Assembly (NCBI GenBank): GCA_018398765.1
Contig: JAHBMJ010004205.1
Span: 19,689 to 77,433 of the forward strand
Direction of reading: 5' to 3'
Length of the DNA: 57,745 nt
Source of the DNA: Chromera velia
Lineage: Eukaryota; Sar; Chromeraceae
The notes beneath the pieces are model-generated. The model ran no database searches and was not told where the DNA came from. It saw only the letters and a list, made by a program, of their open reading frames with translations. This document shows positions 1 to 12,496 of the stretch, piece after piece. Both the position numbers and the translations under genes were made by a program. Position 1 is the stretch's first letter. Every line of letters starts with the position of its first letter.

Positions 1-236
1 CCCCTCTCTCTCTCTCTCTTTCTCTCTGTGTGTGTTTGTGTGTGTGCGCGCGCGCGTGTGGCCCGATTTGCGTCACTTCGTCTGTTGAGCACCAACAGCA
101 AGGACATGTTATCTTTTCTTTCCTCGCTTCAGTCCACCATTCAGTCTCCGTTACTTTGCCTTTGTCTCTCTCTCCGTACGGTCATACAGAGGTCGCTCTT
201 GTGGACATCTTGTTTGCTTGATGCCTTTCTGTGCAG
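1..236 (+). repeat. Intron 3' end with compound (CT)n(GT)n repeat
   Basis: The stretch begins with a CT run followed by GT/CG-rich dinucleotides. It ends in a pyrimidine-rich tract and a TGTGCAG acceptor at 230-236. I read it as the end of an intron of the gene that continues at 237; the upstream exons lie outside the window. Confidence 0.6.
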
Positions 237-2031
237 GTCCGCTAGCTCTGCCGGTATTCTGGCAGATGGGCCCAAGTGACGGGCATGCGACGGTGCGTGA
301 CTTTGAGCAACAGCTGCAGGAACACCTCAGGGGGGGCGTAGGAGGACGACCGCGCTGTCCGAATCCTCCCGGGTCCCTTAACCCTTCCCAGTCCCGTCCA
401 AGTGCCCCGAGGCCGAACTCACCTTTCCCTATGGGGGAGTCGAGGCTGCATGTGGCAGACGGGGCGCCCCTCGGATACAGGCCCTCTCTTCTGAATTGGT
501 CGCAGAATTCTCAGATGGCACAGCAGGCGCAGCAATTGGGGGAGACGCCTGGGGCCTCTTGCGACGGACTTAGAGTGTCTTATCTTTCAGGGAGCGGGGC
601 CGGGCGCACGGCGAACGTGTCGCCCGAGCGTTTGATACTTGAGAGAGAGGGCACCACCCAGACGTTCCAGCAATACTCGGAGGCCGAGGTCGGACCCCTT
701 GAGGCCGAGCGGAGTCTCTACCTTGGAGCCCCGGCCGAGGATTGGGTGACTGTTGAGACCCTCAATCCCTCTTCCTTGCATGCCGTGTACAGATACAATT
801 GGAGGATTCGGGTTCGACGGCTGTGCAGACGGGTGTGGGTGATTGGGAAAGCTGTGCTTGGAGGGGTGCTGCTGGGAGGTGCCCAGTGGTGTTTGAAGGC
901 CAGTCAGAGAAAGAAAGCTTTTTGTTATTTGTCTGAATGAAACCCTCGAATTTACAAATTCATGTTGAAGAAGACAAGTCGCACACACTGAATTCTTTCG
1001 AGAAAGACTGTCTTCAGTTTTGCAAGGCAAGTGCGGTGTGATCAAATGGTCTTTCTTGTCCATTTTCCGATGTTGAAAGTCCGTCGTGTTTTTTGCTTTT
1101 CCACCACCTCGTGCCCAATGAGAGAGAGAGAGAAAAAGCCCTTCTTCACAAAATGTGGATCGTCATTCTTTTTTGTCCTCCATTTCCCTGTCTGTCTGCA
1201 TCTTCATGCCTGCGTTATCTTTTCCTCCGCCTGTTTTCTGTTGCTGCTCTTGGTGCGCTGTTCTCTTTTTTCATTGACTCACCAGCAAAAATGTGTGCAT
1301 GAATGCAGATGGCGTATGGCGACGACAGGGAAGCCATGGGTCCTCTGACAGCGGTGTGTTTCTTCTCTCTCTGTCTGTTTCGCTTCTTTACAGAAGACCG
1401 CACGTTTCTAGTTGACGTCTGTCTTTTACCGTCCCAGTCCACTCGTCCTTCAATTGTTTCTTTTGTTCTCCGCTTCTCCCCTTCTTTATGTGCCTCGAAG
1501 GACCAACGCATCCTCTGGTATCTAGTTCTGTCTCTGAATTCTGTGCTGTGGTTTTTTGTTTTTTGCACAAACTGAAGAGCAGATATCCAACTCATTTCGA
1601 CCATCTAGAGACACGGACGTCTCCAGACAAGTTGCACATTAGACATAATTTTGCACTCAAGTGTCGGCGTTTGGGTGACGTTGTTGAGACATCCTGCATA
1701 AATGAACTAAATTCACCTTGTGCAGGTGACAGCAACAGATGTTCTCTTCGTGATGGTCCTGAGGATGTGCTTTGAAGGGCGGAAGGAGAGAAGGGGAAGG
1801 GAAGGGCGGGGGGGGCACTCTGCAGAAGCAGAACACAGGCACGGCGTGTCAGTCGGCTAGTCACAGTCAGCTCGTGCGATTGCATGCGTAGAGAGGGCTA
1901 GCAGGCAGCAAGCGGCAAAGAAAAGAAAAGAAAAGAAAGGTCTCCCTCCTTCGTCACCGATTGTCTGATCTGATTCGCCTCTCCTCTTTTCCCCCGCGCG
2001 TGCTTTCATTCAACCAGGAAGTTACTGAGGG

Positions 2032-2068
<37 letters not shown>

Positions 2069-3780
2069 TGGGTGTGCGCGCAAGCGCGCGTCTGTGAGGG
2101 AATGCATGAAGACCCTGTCTTGATTTGGCTGCTGTCGGGGACCACTTTTTCCGTCGTCCTTTGTGTGACTGTCTGTCTGAGTGCAGATTTTCAAGTCGAC
2201 TCTGGCGCGTCCCCTCGAGGCTTCTGTCTCGGGGGAGAAGTCAACGGAGAGGTATGTCGGGTGCGGAGGAAAGGGGTTATCTCTCTTGACTCAGCTGTAG
2301 ATTTGTCACAGAAAAAATGTGTGCGCATGTTTGGATTACACCGCTTGCCCGTCTCCATCGGTGTAAACTCGTTAAGTATCTCCCTGGACCTCTTTGCTCT
2401 GTTTCTTTTTTCATTTTCTGAAAGAAGAAATGTCTGAAGAATGTCGATCTTGTTTCATCTGTCAGGTAGGGCCGACGGTTGTCCCCTTGAAGTGTGGGCC
2501 ATCGGGCGTTTCTCTTGTCGTTGAGACAGGCATGCATTTCTTTGTCTCTCCTTTCCGTCTCCTTCTCTTTCTGTCAGCATTGTAGGCAGCCTTTTGGTTC
2601 GTATTTCCGCACCTCCTGATCAAACCTTTCTTCACGCGTGGCCTCCTTGTCCTTCTGTGCAGCTGCGGCACACGCTCGGCACGTTCGCCGTTTCGTTCTT
2701 CGGCTGGTGGCCATTTCTCTGATGGTTGGGGGTCTTGCGGCGATGCTGTCTATCTCCGGTCTGTCCTTTCGCGCGACTCTGGACTTCATTATGTCTTTTC
2801 TTCTCCTCTGCCTGTCTGCTTGGGGTTTGTGCTTATGTCTGCATTTGTTGTCGCCTGGGTGTTTGTGACAGCGGTGGAGGAAGAGGAAACAGGTGGATGA
2901 AAATTAGTGCGTGTCCCCACACCAGAAGGTTTCTCATCTGTACGCGCATCTGTCCCCTCCCTGTTTGTTTCCCACGCTTCTGCCCTCTCGTCTCTCTCTC
3001 ACCGATCATGTATGCCATCGATGGGGGCGGGAGGGTCCTGCAGGCGCACATGACAGGAGCGATGATGAGTTCCGTCTGGCGCTGACTTGGGCTCTTGCGG
3101 GCACTCTCTGCCTTGCCCTCTCTGTGCTCTGCATTCGGCAGTCCTTCATTGGTCAGTCGGTTGGTCGTTCTTGCGGTCAGATGTGCAAAGGGAGCACCGA
3201 CCAACGCATATGCCTGGATGTTGACTGTCGGCGCGTAGCAGTAGCAGCGAGGGCGAGATTTTTGAGGGAGTCTTTGTAGAATCGAATCAGTCGTTGAGTT
3301 GAGTGAATGAATTCCGCAAAGTCAGCACAGAGAGAAAAACCGACGACGTGGCATTTGACTGGAAAATACGTTTCTTTGCCGGTTTTCTTTTGCTGTGGAT
3401 CTGACTGTTTGTGATAAATGTTGTTTGTTTTAAATCGACCTGATTGATGGATGGATGCCGCAGAAGGGATCTCTGGGTGGACCTCCTTTGTCGTCCGCAT
3501 GCTGACTCAGGGCGTGATGGGTGTGGGTTTGCTGATCGCTCTGGTGTCTGTGGACGGATTCAATCGGGTCCTGGGGAGCAGAAATCTGCCCTGGATGGAA
3601 ATTGGGGCGCCTCTTGCTGCAGGTCCTTCCTGCTTACTTGAATGCTGCTTCGTTTTTCCTATGGATAGCCTGATCGATAGAGCCTTCCTGTCAGGCTGAC
3701 TTCACTGGTCGTCGCGAACCAACATCTCTTTGTGTGTGCGTGTGTGAGAGAGAGAGAGTGTGAGTGTGGGTGTGAGCGTG

Positions 3781-3815
<35 letters not shown>

Positions 3816-4659
3816 CGGGAAGCGAGAGTGGGAGGAGACAGACAGTACGGGAGAGAATCAATGAGTCAACAGGGATTTTGGTGGATAGACCAATGTGCGA
3901 GACAATGCAAACACGAAGAAGAGGGGGGCGTTTCCATGTTTTTCTTCCAACTACGCAAATAGTGCCACAAGCATGATATCATTTGTCTCGCCGTCCACGC
4001 TTTTTTCCTCCGTTTTGGTCTGCTTCTAATTCTCTGCAGGCATTGGCCAGTCGTTTGCCGTCTTCTGCGTGAACAAATCGATCATGGCGATGACGAACCA
4101 AATGGCAGAGGCGATAGCAGACCACCCCGGCCGTCCCACCGAAGACGGACGAGCAGGGTCGGCAGCCTACTACGAGGAGGTTGCACAGACTCTGGCGTCC
4201 ATCCGGTATTCCGGCGTGGTCTCCGCACAGTCAGGACTGCACTGCATTTTGGTGCTCCTGCTTGCCTTCCTGGCCTTCCATGTGCTGCCCGACTGGAGAA
4301 TTTCAGTCGCGATGGGAGTCGTCCTTGTGGGGGCAGTGCTCACCGCCTACTGCCATGCGATTGCATCGTCCCAAGCGATCGGCATTGCTCAAGAGAGGAG
4401 AGCGCTCTCGCAGGGGGGGTCCTCGGGAAGGGGGTCGGAAGCCAGTGATAGGGCGGGGGAGGCGGATAGCCAGTACGAGAGGGAAAGGGAGAGGGAGAGG
4501 GTGCCGAACACGCTCAGGGATGCAGAGAGGAGCGCACCCCTGCTTTCTGATGCACCTGATCTGATGGAGGACGAGCTCAAGGGAGAGGGAGGCAGAGAAT
4601 CTCCGCCGCGTGCTCGTCCCCTTTGCCGTTCGGTCACAGGCCCTGGACCGCGTGGGTGA
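237..4659 (+). CDS. Polytopic membrane protein, 3' part (10 exons, 608 aa visible)
   Basis: I do not recognise this protein. Proposed exons are 237-878, 1309-1353, 1726-1749, 2187-2251, 2312-2360, 2663-2758, 2872-2892, 3044-3151, 3464-3622 and 4040-4659. Their lengths give 609 open codons ending in TGA, and nearly all introns are phase 1. The first exon is polar and proline/serine rich and ends in a basic stretch (RRLCRRVW). The later exons encode about five hydrophobic helices: LVAISLMVGGLAAML (2663 exon), ALAGTLCLALSVLCI (3044 exon), MGVGLLIALVSV (3464 exon), and CILVLLLAFLAFHVL plus AMGVVLVGAVLTAY (4040 exon). The C-terminus is cytosol-like, with an RERERERER run. The gene is 5'-truncated by the window edge. 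The two exons at 1309 and 1726 are the weakest; the six from 2312 on are strong because every phase agrees. A channel, transporter or membrane scaffold are all possible. Confidence 0.75.
2034..2065 (+). repeat. (CT)n microsatellite in intron
   Basis: A nearly pure CT run followed by GTGTGGGTGTGCGCG, lying in the intron before the 2187 exon. It is the same CT-then-GT arrangement seen in other plus-strand introns of the window. Confidence 0.85.
3738..3812 (+). repeat. (GT)n/(GA)n compound microsatellite in intron
   Basis: Alternating TGTG, GAGAGAGAG and GAGTGTGAGCGTG blocks end in a pure GT run, inside the intron between the 3464 and 4040 exons. Confidence 0.85.
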
Positions 4660-7600
4660 ATTTTTGGTTCTTTTTTCTGGATGGGAGTTTTCAGGAAGCT
4701 TCCTGCTTTTTTTGGTAGCTGATCGAAGAAAGATTCCATCCTCCTCTTGAAAAGATTGGTTCCTTGAAGAAGGGAGGGACAGTCTCTTCTTGTCAGCAAT
4801 GTTCAGGTTATCACTGAACAGAGGAAGTCAAGATGCAGGCAGTGCGACAAAACAAGTAGAGTAAATTTTGGGGGGCAGCTGAGTGGGTGTTTGTGAATCG
4901 ATTTTTTATTTCACGCAAAGAGCGCAGCAGCATATGGCCCTAGCTGATTTCCATCTGATGCGATCGGATCGAGTGGTATGGCTCAAAGGGACCTGCCGCC
5001 GTGTCAGCAGAAGAGATAAATTCCCACTTGGGGGGCGTGCCTGCCTGCCTGCCTGTATACTAATGTACTCTTCTATTTCTATTTAAGCGTGGCCTCTCTA
5101 TGTCTCTTTTTTGGTTCTTCTCCAACTCCTCAGCTGCTTGGGGGCATCTTTTGCCTTCCCCTGTTGTCGAATACCCCTCTGAATAATCCCTTGGCAGACA
5201 GTGCAGTGGAACCAACTATCAATCTTTGCACGAAAAGCGGCTTGCTAAATGGGCTCTCTTGATCTTTGCCTTCAAGTGCGAATACGAGGGTCGGCAAGTG
5301 AGATCACAGGCTGCTGAGAATAAAAAAAAAAACGTGTGCATTCATAGCCATCCTTGTGGCAGGTTTGGTATCAACGTTTTGCTCGGCAGGCTGCTGGTGT
5401 GAAAGGGGCTGCCGCATGTCTGCTTCCGGATTGATCGACGGTGCATGGTGTCTAGTGAAAGGACGAGGGACTGACTTGATTAACGATGCTGCTTTTTGCG
5501 CGATCTGGCACCATTCTTGCTTGTCGGAAGCCCCCCCCTCTCTCGCCAAATGTGAATTTCAATGGCATTGATCAATCTGAAAAGCGTTCGACCGTTTTTG
5601 AGAAGGAAATCAGTTTGTCCTGAAATCAGATTTCCCATTTTATTTTAGTCGGAATTTCAAGAACTTCCACACACGAAGTGCGTGAATCCAGACATCGCAT
5701 TGTTGTTGGTCGCGATTGTTGAATCGTCTAGTGAATCGTTTACTTCAACTTTCTGTGCTAGCTTTCTGTGATATTCTGGTTAGATAATATAAAAAGATTA
5801 TACACTTTTGAAGAATTCGATTCTCTATAGGATAGGGTGAGATAAGATAAGACTGGTGTTCCGCCGTTATCTTCTGCTGCAAGTTCCGCGTTGCGTTCCG
5901 AGTCCAGTTTCATGCGCTGGACCTCAGGCTCGACTTGCACCATAAAAAATTTCTTTTTGGGAGAGGATACGATACGATTTATCTTCTGGATCGATGCCCC
6001 GAGGTCCACTGCGTACTACTACTAAGAAAAGGCGTATAGACCATCGGCAGCCACATATAGGCTGATGATACAGCGTTGTTCTTAAAAAGACCCCAGCAAC
6101 TAGCGTGGCTATAGCTCTTTTGCGTTGTCTAATACGTTGTAAAGGACTGTCCTAGTTAGCCCTAGTAGTATAGTACCAGGCAGCCCTACTGTAACCCTTC
6201 CAACTTATACAAAACTTGGTAAAATTCCCCGTAAATTTAGTAGAATTTAATAGCTAGAATTTACCTTTGGAATTAATTCAGTAGAATTTAGTAGATTTTT
6301 ATGGAAATTAATTACCATACTAGTTATCAAAGAGTCTACTATAGCTTGTCTAGATTTCATAAACATTCGAAGCTTATTTTCCGTGATCTAGAAGGAGGTT
6401 ACTTAGAGGTAGGAGTTTAAATTCGCAGTACTTATATACACCTCATAAAAGAAATTGCCTAAATCTGTGGTTTCACAACAGCAAGAATGGAAAAGATATA
6501 GACAAAAGCATTTTATTAGATAGAGACAAGACTAGAGACAAGATAGGGAAAACTCCCGTCGATCTGCTATATAAAGATAGCTCTTTGGCCTTTCTACAGA
6601 AGAAGGGCTCCATTTCGGGTTGGAGACAGAACTTGGAGGTAAACAGGGGGAAGTTCTCAATAGAAGGAGGCAGAGGGACTCCATTCAAGTTGACAGATCG
6701 AAAAGAACTCAGTTGAAATGCATGATTTGCTCTGATTTGCTTGATCAACATTCAAGTAATCGAAGATAAAATCCATGCGCTGACTGAATGCCCTCTGCAT
6801 GATGGAAAGAATCATGAAGAGAGGGCAGACTGCTTACAACTTGAAGCTTTGATAACACATTGGAGTTCAGCGAAAGGGAGTCTCACTCAGAGAGGGGCAG
6901 AGAGGGGAGAGCTGCAAATAATAGCAGATGGAGAGTGGATGGTGAAGGGAAGCCTTAGGTAGACAAGACTGCTCTATGTTCTCTTTTCTTTTGAATGAAG
7001 CCGACAAGAATGATGATACATTTCTGAAAGACGTCATGATGAAAAGACAGGTAGTGAGAGAAGGAAAAAGAAAAAAGGGAGACAATTTGAGTCAAGCCTC
7101 AGGAAGAGGGTTAGATAGGCTGCATCAAGAGAATTGGAAAAGTGAAAAAGAAAAAGAAGGAAGAATTAAAGAGTATGAAAGGGTGTGGAGTGACACAAAA
7201 GAAGCAAAACTTTAAGATGAGGGAAAAAGGAGGAGAATGAGAAGCTGGGAGGTTTTGAAACTAGCTTCAAGCCGTTCATCTGTAATTCTGGGATTGTACG
7301 TTCCCTTTCAAACAATGCTTTGACCCTGCTTTGGAATGAAGTGAGCCCTCTTATATATACATGTACTATGTCACGCAGGTGATTGATTTGTTCAATGTGA
7401 TCCGTTCACAGCATACGTGCTAGATCTGTGGTCCTGTAGGGAGGTCTGATGCGTCTCAGCCAGGGAGGTCTGATGCGTCTCAGCATGTCTAGGCGCTTTT
7501 CTTGGAAGCCGTACGTTAAACATTTGGCATATTGGGGCGGGAAGCCAATCCTCCGGACATTAATCCTAATTCTAACCCTATATAATCCTATTGTAGAACA

Positions 7601-8399
7601 TTTAATTGAATATATGTAGAACTAATAGCTGTTAAGTTTAAATGTTAGAACTAGACTTCAACTAGTCAGTACAAAGTACTATATATATCAACACTTCCTC
7701 TTTAATATGATTAATCTATTGACATTCTACTGACCACTATAATTGACACTAACAGGTTGACATTTTTGATAACTTATAACGAGACCTAAACCTAAACGTA
7801 CTAAGAACGACACTTTTTGATTATTGTGATCAACAAAAATCAATATTTTTGCTTTTATTAATTCTAGAATTAATTTTTGCTCAGGATCAAATCTAATATT
7901 TGATTTTATAGATAACTTCATCTGATTCAATGAGAAGACTTCAAAGTTTGCATAACATAAATGGATGGCATGGCGCCAGAAATTAAGCGTCTATTGAACC
8001 AGACTTGTACGCTCAGTTAGACATAGGACGTATTTCCGGCCTGCAAGAGACGGTACTCTGACGGACAGGGCCTGGGCTGGCTTTGCCAGGCGAGTGCGCG
8101 CTCGCTTTATGATTTACAAGACCGACCAGCCATGAAATGTTAATAGCACTGCGCTTCCTGCTTCGAAAGCTATTGTGACGGCCCAGATCTAGAGGATTCG
8201 ATGAGAAAGATGCAAAAAGCAGTACAAAAGCCATCATTGTAGCACTGGCATTCTGCTCAGAAGGAAGCCTTTTCTGGTGGCAAGAGCTAGGGAGTCTTAG
8301 GTAGAGAGTAAGAACAGATAGAAGCATGATGGAAGCACAGAGGGAGAAGTATGACAGGCATATGGTAGTAGAAGAAGACTAAGTGAACGAAGTGTTGTT
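4660..8399. other. Gene-poor, AT-rich flank with weak coding scraps
   Basis: This holds the 3' flank of the membrane-protein gene (to about 5100) and then progressively AT-rich DNA. Weak minus-strand open stretches at 5304-5549 and about 5830-6009 have plausible amino-acid composition, but no splice context or family signal. Between 6000 and 6480 and between 7550 and 7950 the sequence is dominated by short TAGAATTTA/TACTAG-type words typical of decayed mobile DNA. Two lysine/glutamate-rich open frames at 6741-6962 and 6976-7215 (+) are not convincing genes. I see no RNA gene. Confidence 0.4.
7439..7484. repeat. Two-copy 24-bp tandem duplication
   Basis: A 22-bp word beginning GGGAGGTCTGATGCG occurs twice, identical and offset by 24 bp (7439 and 7463). 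It lies in non-coding AT-rich DNA and looks like a recent slippage or duplication event. Confidence 0.8.
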
Positions 8400-8534
8400 T
8401 TCTTTTTTCCTTTCTTTCTTTTTTTTTTTCTTTCTTTCTTTCTTTCTCTCTTTCTTTTTTTCTTTCTTTCTTTCTTTCTTTCTATCTATCTTGCTGTCTT
8501 TCTTTCTTTCTTTCTTTCTTTCTTTTTTTCTTTC
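8400..8534 (+). repeat. (TTTC)n microsatellite
   Basis: TTTC tetranucleotides with a few T-run and CTATC interruptions. Both strands are open over most of it only because the unit has no stop codon. Confidence 0.9.
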
Positions 8535-8537
8535 CTC

Positions 8538-8672
8538 TACAGATCCCCCTACCCTGCCAATCAGATCCTCTGCTGACCCACCTACTCTGCCGATCAGATC
8601 CTCTGCAGACCCCCCCACCCTGCCGATCAGATTCTCTCCATATGCCCCCACTCTGCCAATCAGATCCTCAGC
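8538..8672 (+). repeat. 33-bp minisatellite, about four copies
   Basis: The unit contains CTGCC(A/G)ATCAGATCCTCTGC followed by a C-rich spacer. Period is 33 bp with point differences between copies. Because 33 is a multiple of three, both strands translate as an 11-residue repeat (plus frame core PPTLPIRSSA). No start, splice or flanking coding context supports expression. Confidence 0.8.
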
Positions 8673-8779
8673 AAAACAATCACTCTATTTGTTTTGCCAG
8701 ACTCTTTTTTGGGATATTCTTTTAGATCAAAAAAAGATTTTTTCCTCCCATTGCCTGCGTCTTCTCTAATGCATGTATC

Positions 8780-9610
8780 GCTCCACCGGTCGGCTCCCCC
8801 TTTTTCCCCCCTCTACCCTATTTTCTATCCCTCCAATACCAAAAGGTTCTTTTTTTCTTTCAAACTGCTCTATGTTTTTTCTATTGCTTTTCATTTCTGG
8901 CCCTCCCTCGATTTTCTCTTTGTCTCGTCGTTTGTCTATCCCTCTACCCCTCTGTGAGTCTTTTCCCCCTTCTGTCCTGCCGTATTCGGTCCCTTTCTGC
9001 GTCTGCCCCTTTGTGCATCTGTTCTCCTATCTGTTAATCCTTCCATCTGTCCCCCTACCTTCTGTCCTTCCATCTTTTTTTCTTCTGTGCTCCCATCCCT
9101 GTGTCCTCCTGTCCCTCTCTTCTCCATGCGTCTGTTATCTATATATCCTTTCATCCATCCTTTTTTCCTTCAATCCTTTAGAGTCTGCTCTCTTCCGTTA
9201 ATCCCTCCATTTATCCCTCCTCCCTTTTTTCCCTCTATTCTTCCATCCCTCTGTACATCTCTCTCTTTGTCTCTCTCTCCGTCTCTCCATCCATCTACAT
9301 GTTGCTGCTCTATTCCTCTGTCTTTCTATCCCTCCGTCCGTCTTTTGTTCCCTCTATCAGTCCGTCCCTCTGTCCTTCCATCTCTTTATCTTTCCATCCC
9401 TCCGTCTATCCTTTTTTCCCCCTCTCTCCCATCTCCCCTCTCTCCCTCCTTCCCTCTACCCTTCTGTCTGTCTGTTCCTCTCTGGCTCCGTCCCTCTGCC
9501 CCTTTGTCCGTCTGTTCCTCTGCAGTCTATCTCTCCATCCCTCCGTTCCCCCGTCCCCCCCTCTCTCTGAGTCTTTTTCGTACTCTCTCTTTTTCTGCCG
9601 TTCAGTAATC
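8780..9610 (+). repeat. Degenerate polypyrimidine tract, about 0.8 kb
   Basis: The plus strand is almost entirely C and T in short words (CCCTCTGTCCTTCCATC and variants) without a fixed period. Several long open frames here translate as S/P/L/F-rich low-complexity sequence and are not genes. The strand bias fits a long intron of an unrecognised plus-strand transcript or a decayed satellite. Confidence 0.7.
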
Positions 9611-10130
9611 ACCGTTTTGTGTTTTTTTATGCCTTCTCCATGGTATGTTTTTGTTATGGCATAACCATGCACTGTACTACCGGAAGCGTACCTACTGTGA
9701 TTACTATTTCTCTTTTTTTCTCTTATGTTTTCCGCAGCCTCCTCCCAATCAGTGTTACGCTCAATCTGCTTACAGCTCTATGCATTCCAGTCTTTCATTT
9801 TTCAAATCGTTGTACTATGTTTGTACCATTTCTTTTTCTGTGTCTGCTCTCTGTCCATCTCTGCGCCGGTGTTCCCACTTGCCCTTTTGTTGTCTCTGCA
9901 GCGTCCAGCCTGACAAGGCGTCACGGTGTCGACCTTTTAAGTGCGTCGCAGGCAAAAAACATTTTTTTGATGCCTGTTTTACCATCTTTTACCAAAGTTT
10001 TACAAGCTTTAAACTTTTACCAAAATTTCGCTCTGCCAAAATTTTGCGAGCCAAAAATCTTTGCCAATGTTTCGACAGTGGATGACCCACGTTAATTAAT
10101 TTGAAGCTAGATTTGAAGACAATAAGAATA
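9611..10130. other. Non-coding stretch between pyrimidine and purine tracts
   Basis: Overlapping open frames in three plus frames near 9620-10095 reflect T-rich composition. From about 9950 to 10075 the words TTTTACCA, AAATTTCG and AAATTTTG recur. Nothing here looks like a gene. Confidence 0.4.
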
Positions 10131-10142
10131 ATATTATGAATG

Positions 10143-10272
10143 TCAAGGAGGAAGACGAAGAAGATTAAAAAGAAGAAAAAGAAAAAGAAAAAGAAGAAGA
10201 AGAAGAAGAAGAAAAAGAAGAAGAAGAAGAAAAAGAAGAAGAAGAAGAAAAAGAAGAAGAAGAAGAAGCTGA
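10143..10272 (+). repeat. (GAA)n-rich purine tract
   Basis: GAAGAAGAA and AAAGAAG trinucleotides run nearly uninterrupted. It faces the polypyrimidine tract 0.5-1.5 kb upstream in opposite strand sense. Confidence 0.9.
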
Positions 10273-11484
10273 AGGGACAGATGACTAGGGGAATGAGAGA
10301 AGAGGATGGGAGCTAAATAAACAAAAGTTACCGGAGTTGATAAAAGATGTAAAAAGACACAAAAAGGCTAGCAAAAAGGAGAAAGAACTTTGAAGGAGAA
10401 AAGCTGAATGAAACAGATGAATATAAATGAAAAAGATTCAGAAAGACAGAGTGATCAGAAGAAAGAGGGGCTGGACAGAAAAAAGGAACAGCGCGGGTTA
10501 GTTTTTCTTTTCCATTTGCGCAGCGTCTGTTTGCACAGCCTCTATTTTCCCTTTCCAATATTTGTTTCCCATCAACCTCTATTTCCGTCCCTTGGTTACG
10601 TGAAACCGAGGTTTTTTGAGTTTTTTAAAAAAAAATTAAACTCTTCTTGAGTCATGACTCATACATAAAAGAATACACAGTGACTGTCAAGGAAAAAAGA
10701 GTGAAGAGATCAGACTGGCACCCGCTTTATCTCAGAGTTCGTTCTTCATCGTTCCCGTTATAAGCTATATCAAGCGTTTGCCTCTTGGTTTTCATTATTT
10801 TAGTATGAACTGGTCTCTTTCAAGTTTGCTTATACTACTAATGCTAGGAAAAAAACCTGCATGTTTTATGAAGGTTTGGTATCGAGTACAATAAAACTAA
10901 ATTTTGAAGTTTAATGATGACCTTACTTGTAAGTTAGTAAACCAAGCTTTGCGTCAGAGCCCTTCCATCATCATTCTTTATTGAGTCCTTATTTAACTTA
11001 ATAGTTTATAACTTAGTAAGTCAATCCTAAGCTAGATCCTAAGACTGCTTCAGACTAGGTTTCATATCCATCACTACTTATAAGTGGGAAGTGACTACGG
11101 TGATATCGATAGACTTTGTATCGTACGTAGATTATGCCGGGATCATGCTGACCAACCAACCTAATGTGCTCATTCAAAGAACCGTAGGCCCGTCTTGTCT
11201 TCTCCCCTTGCAGTGCAGCGAGCAGTGTCACTCAAACTGATTTCCAGATCTGGATACATGCATGCGAACTGATTTCCAGATCTGGATACATGCATGCGAA
11301 TATTTCAATTATATGTTTGATTGATCGATTCTCCATACGGAAGCCTCTTGAAGAGGTGGACCTCGAGTCTGAACCTCATTGAATCGCTTGATAGAGGAAA
11401 GTAACATACAGAGAAAAGGGACATTCAGACGAAGGACGTGTCAGAGAGGTTCAGACACCACCTGGCCTAGCTGCATCGATGGCA
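10273..11484. other. AT-rich intergenic DNA
   Basis: Purine-rich to about 10500, then AT-rich and without coding signal. A 12-bp palindrome GAGTCATGACTC lies near 10650, and a 32-bp tandem duplication lies at 11235-11298. The 3' flank of the minus-strand gene ending at 11485 falls in this interval. Confidence 0.4.
11235..11298. repeat. Two-copy 32-bp tandem duplication
   Basis: A unit starting AACTGATTTCCAGATCTGG occurs twice head to tail with no difference (11235-11266 and 11267-11298). The unit includes the palindrome-like words AGATCT and ATGCATGC. Confidence 0.9.
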
Positions 11485-12422
11485 CTAGACAAGGGAAAGT
11501 CGAACATCGTACGTCTCCTCGCCCTCCTCGAACACAACGTCGAGGCGGCTTGCCTGAACCCCGTCCTCGTAAGTGGAAAATGTGAGTAGTACCGTCATTT
11601 GCTTCGTCTGCATAGCAAGTCACATTACAAGTGTTTGTACATACGGTAACCAGTGATAAAGAAAGATGCGTTTGTGAATACAAGCAGACGAGACACCCTT
11701 TGCCGTAACCACTTGCATCGAAGTAAATTCGTGGCAGTTTTCATTCATGATCACATCATTGCCTCAATCACCAACCAGCCTTCATCATGTAATTTTGCCC
11801 TTAAGCGCCCTCAATTAACTCACCTTGACGTAGTCAGGGATGTCCGGGATCTGCACCTTCAGCAATGACAAACAGAGCCCCTCTGCGTGCTCTGCCTCCG
11901 CCAACTTCTGACGAATCTTGCTTTCGTCGGCTCGGATGGGCACCCCCCTCATGCGGACAAGTGTGGGGGCTGTACCCGTTCCTGCTCAGGCAAGATACAA
12001 TGAAAGAACTCTGAGAGAACCGGCAAACATCGTAAAATGAAAATGCGAAGAGAGAACCCGATGGTATGGATGACATGATCGAGAAACAGACACAGATTTG
12101 TAATTGGCAAGGCAGGAGAACGGAGAGCCCTAGTAGGTCATCAAGAGGGTAGCCAAGCAAGCCGGTAGCCGAGCAGGCGAGCAGGCAGGCGGGCAAACGA
12201 TCGAGCCTGCAAGCAGGCTGGGAGGCGGGCAGGTTGGCAGGCATGCAGGAGAGCAAGCCGGCTAGGCAAGCCGGCAGGCGAGCAGGCAGACAGGCGGGCA
12301 GGCGGGCGGGCAAGCAGGCTGGCAAGCGGGCAGGTTGGCGGTCGGGAGTGGGAGGCCCAATTGTATAAAGGGGCACCCTGACGTGTTAAGCTTCAAAGCA
12401 CACACACACACACACACATACA

Positions 12423-12496
<74 letters not shown>

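Noticed and set aside
2430-2480. RING or RING-CH zinc finger in the membrane-protein gene (frame reading ECRSCFICQ…PLKCG)
   Set aside because: The phase-consistent splice path uses 2312-2360 then 2663-2758 and skips this frame. No matching His/Cys pairs follow.
11379-11585. Plus-strand gene reading MALDKGKSNIVRLL with a GTAAGT donor
   Set aside because: The minus-strand exon 11607-11485 on the same bases fits acceptor, phase and stop of the nine-exon model. The plus reading has no partners.
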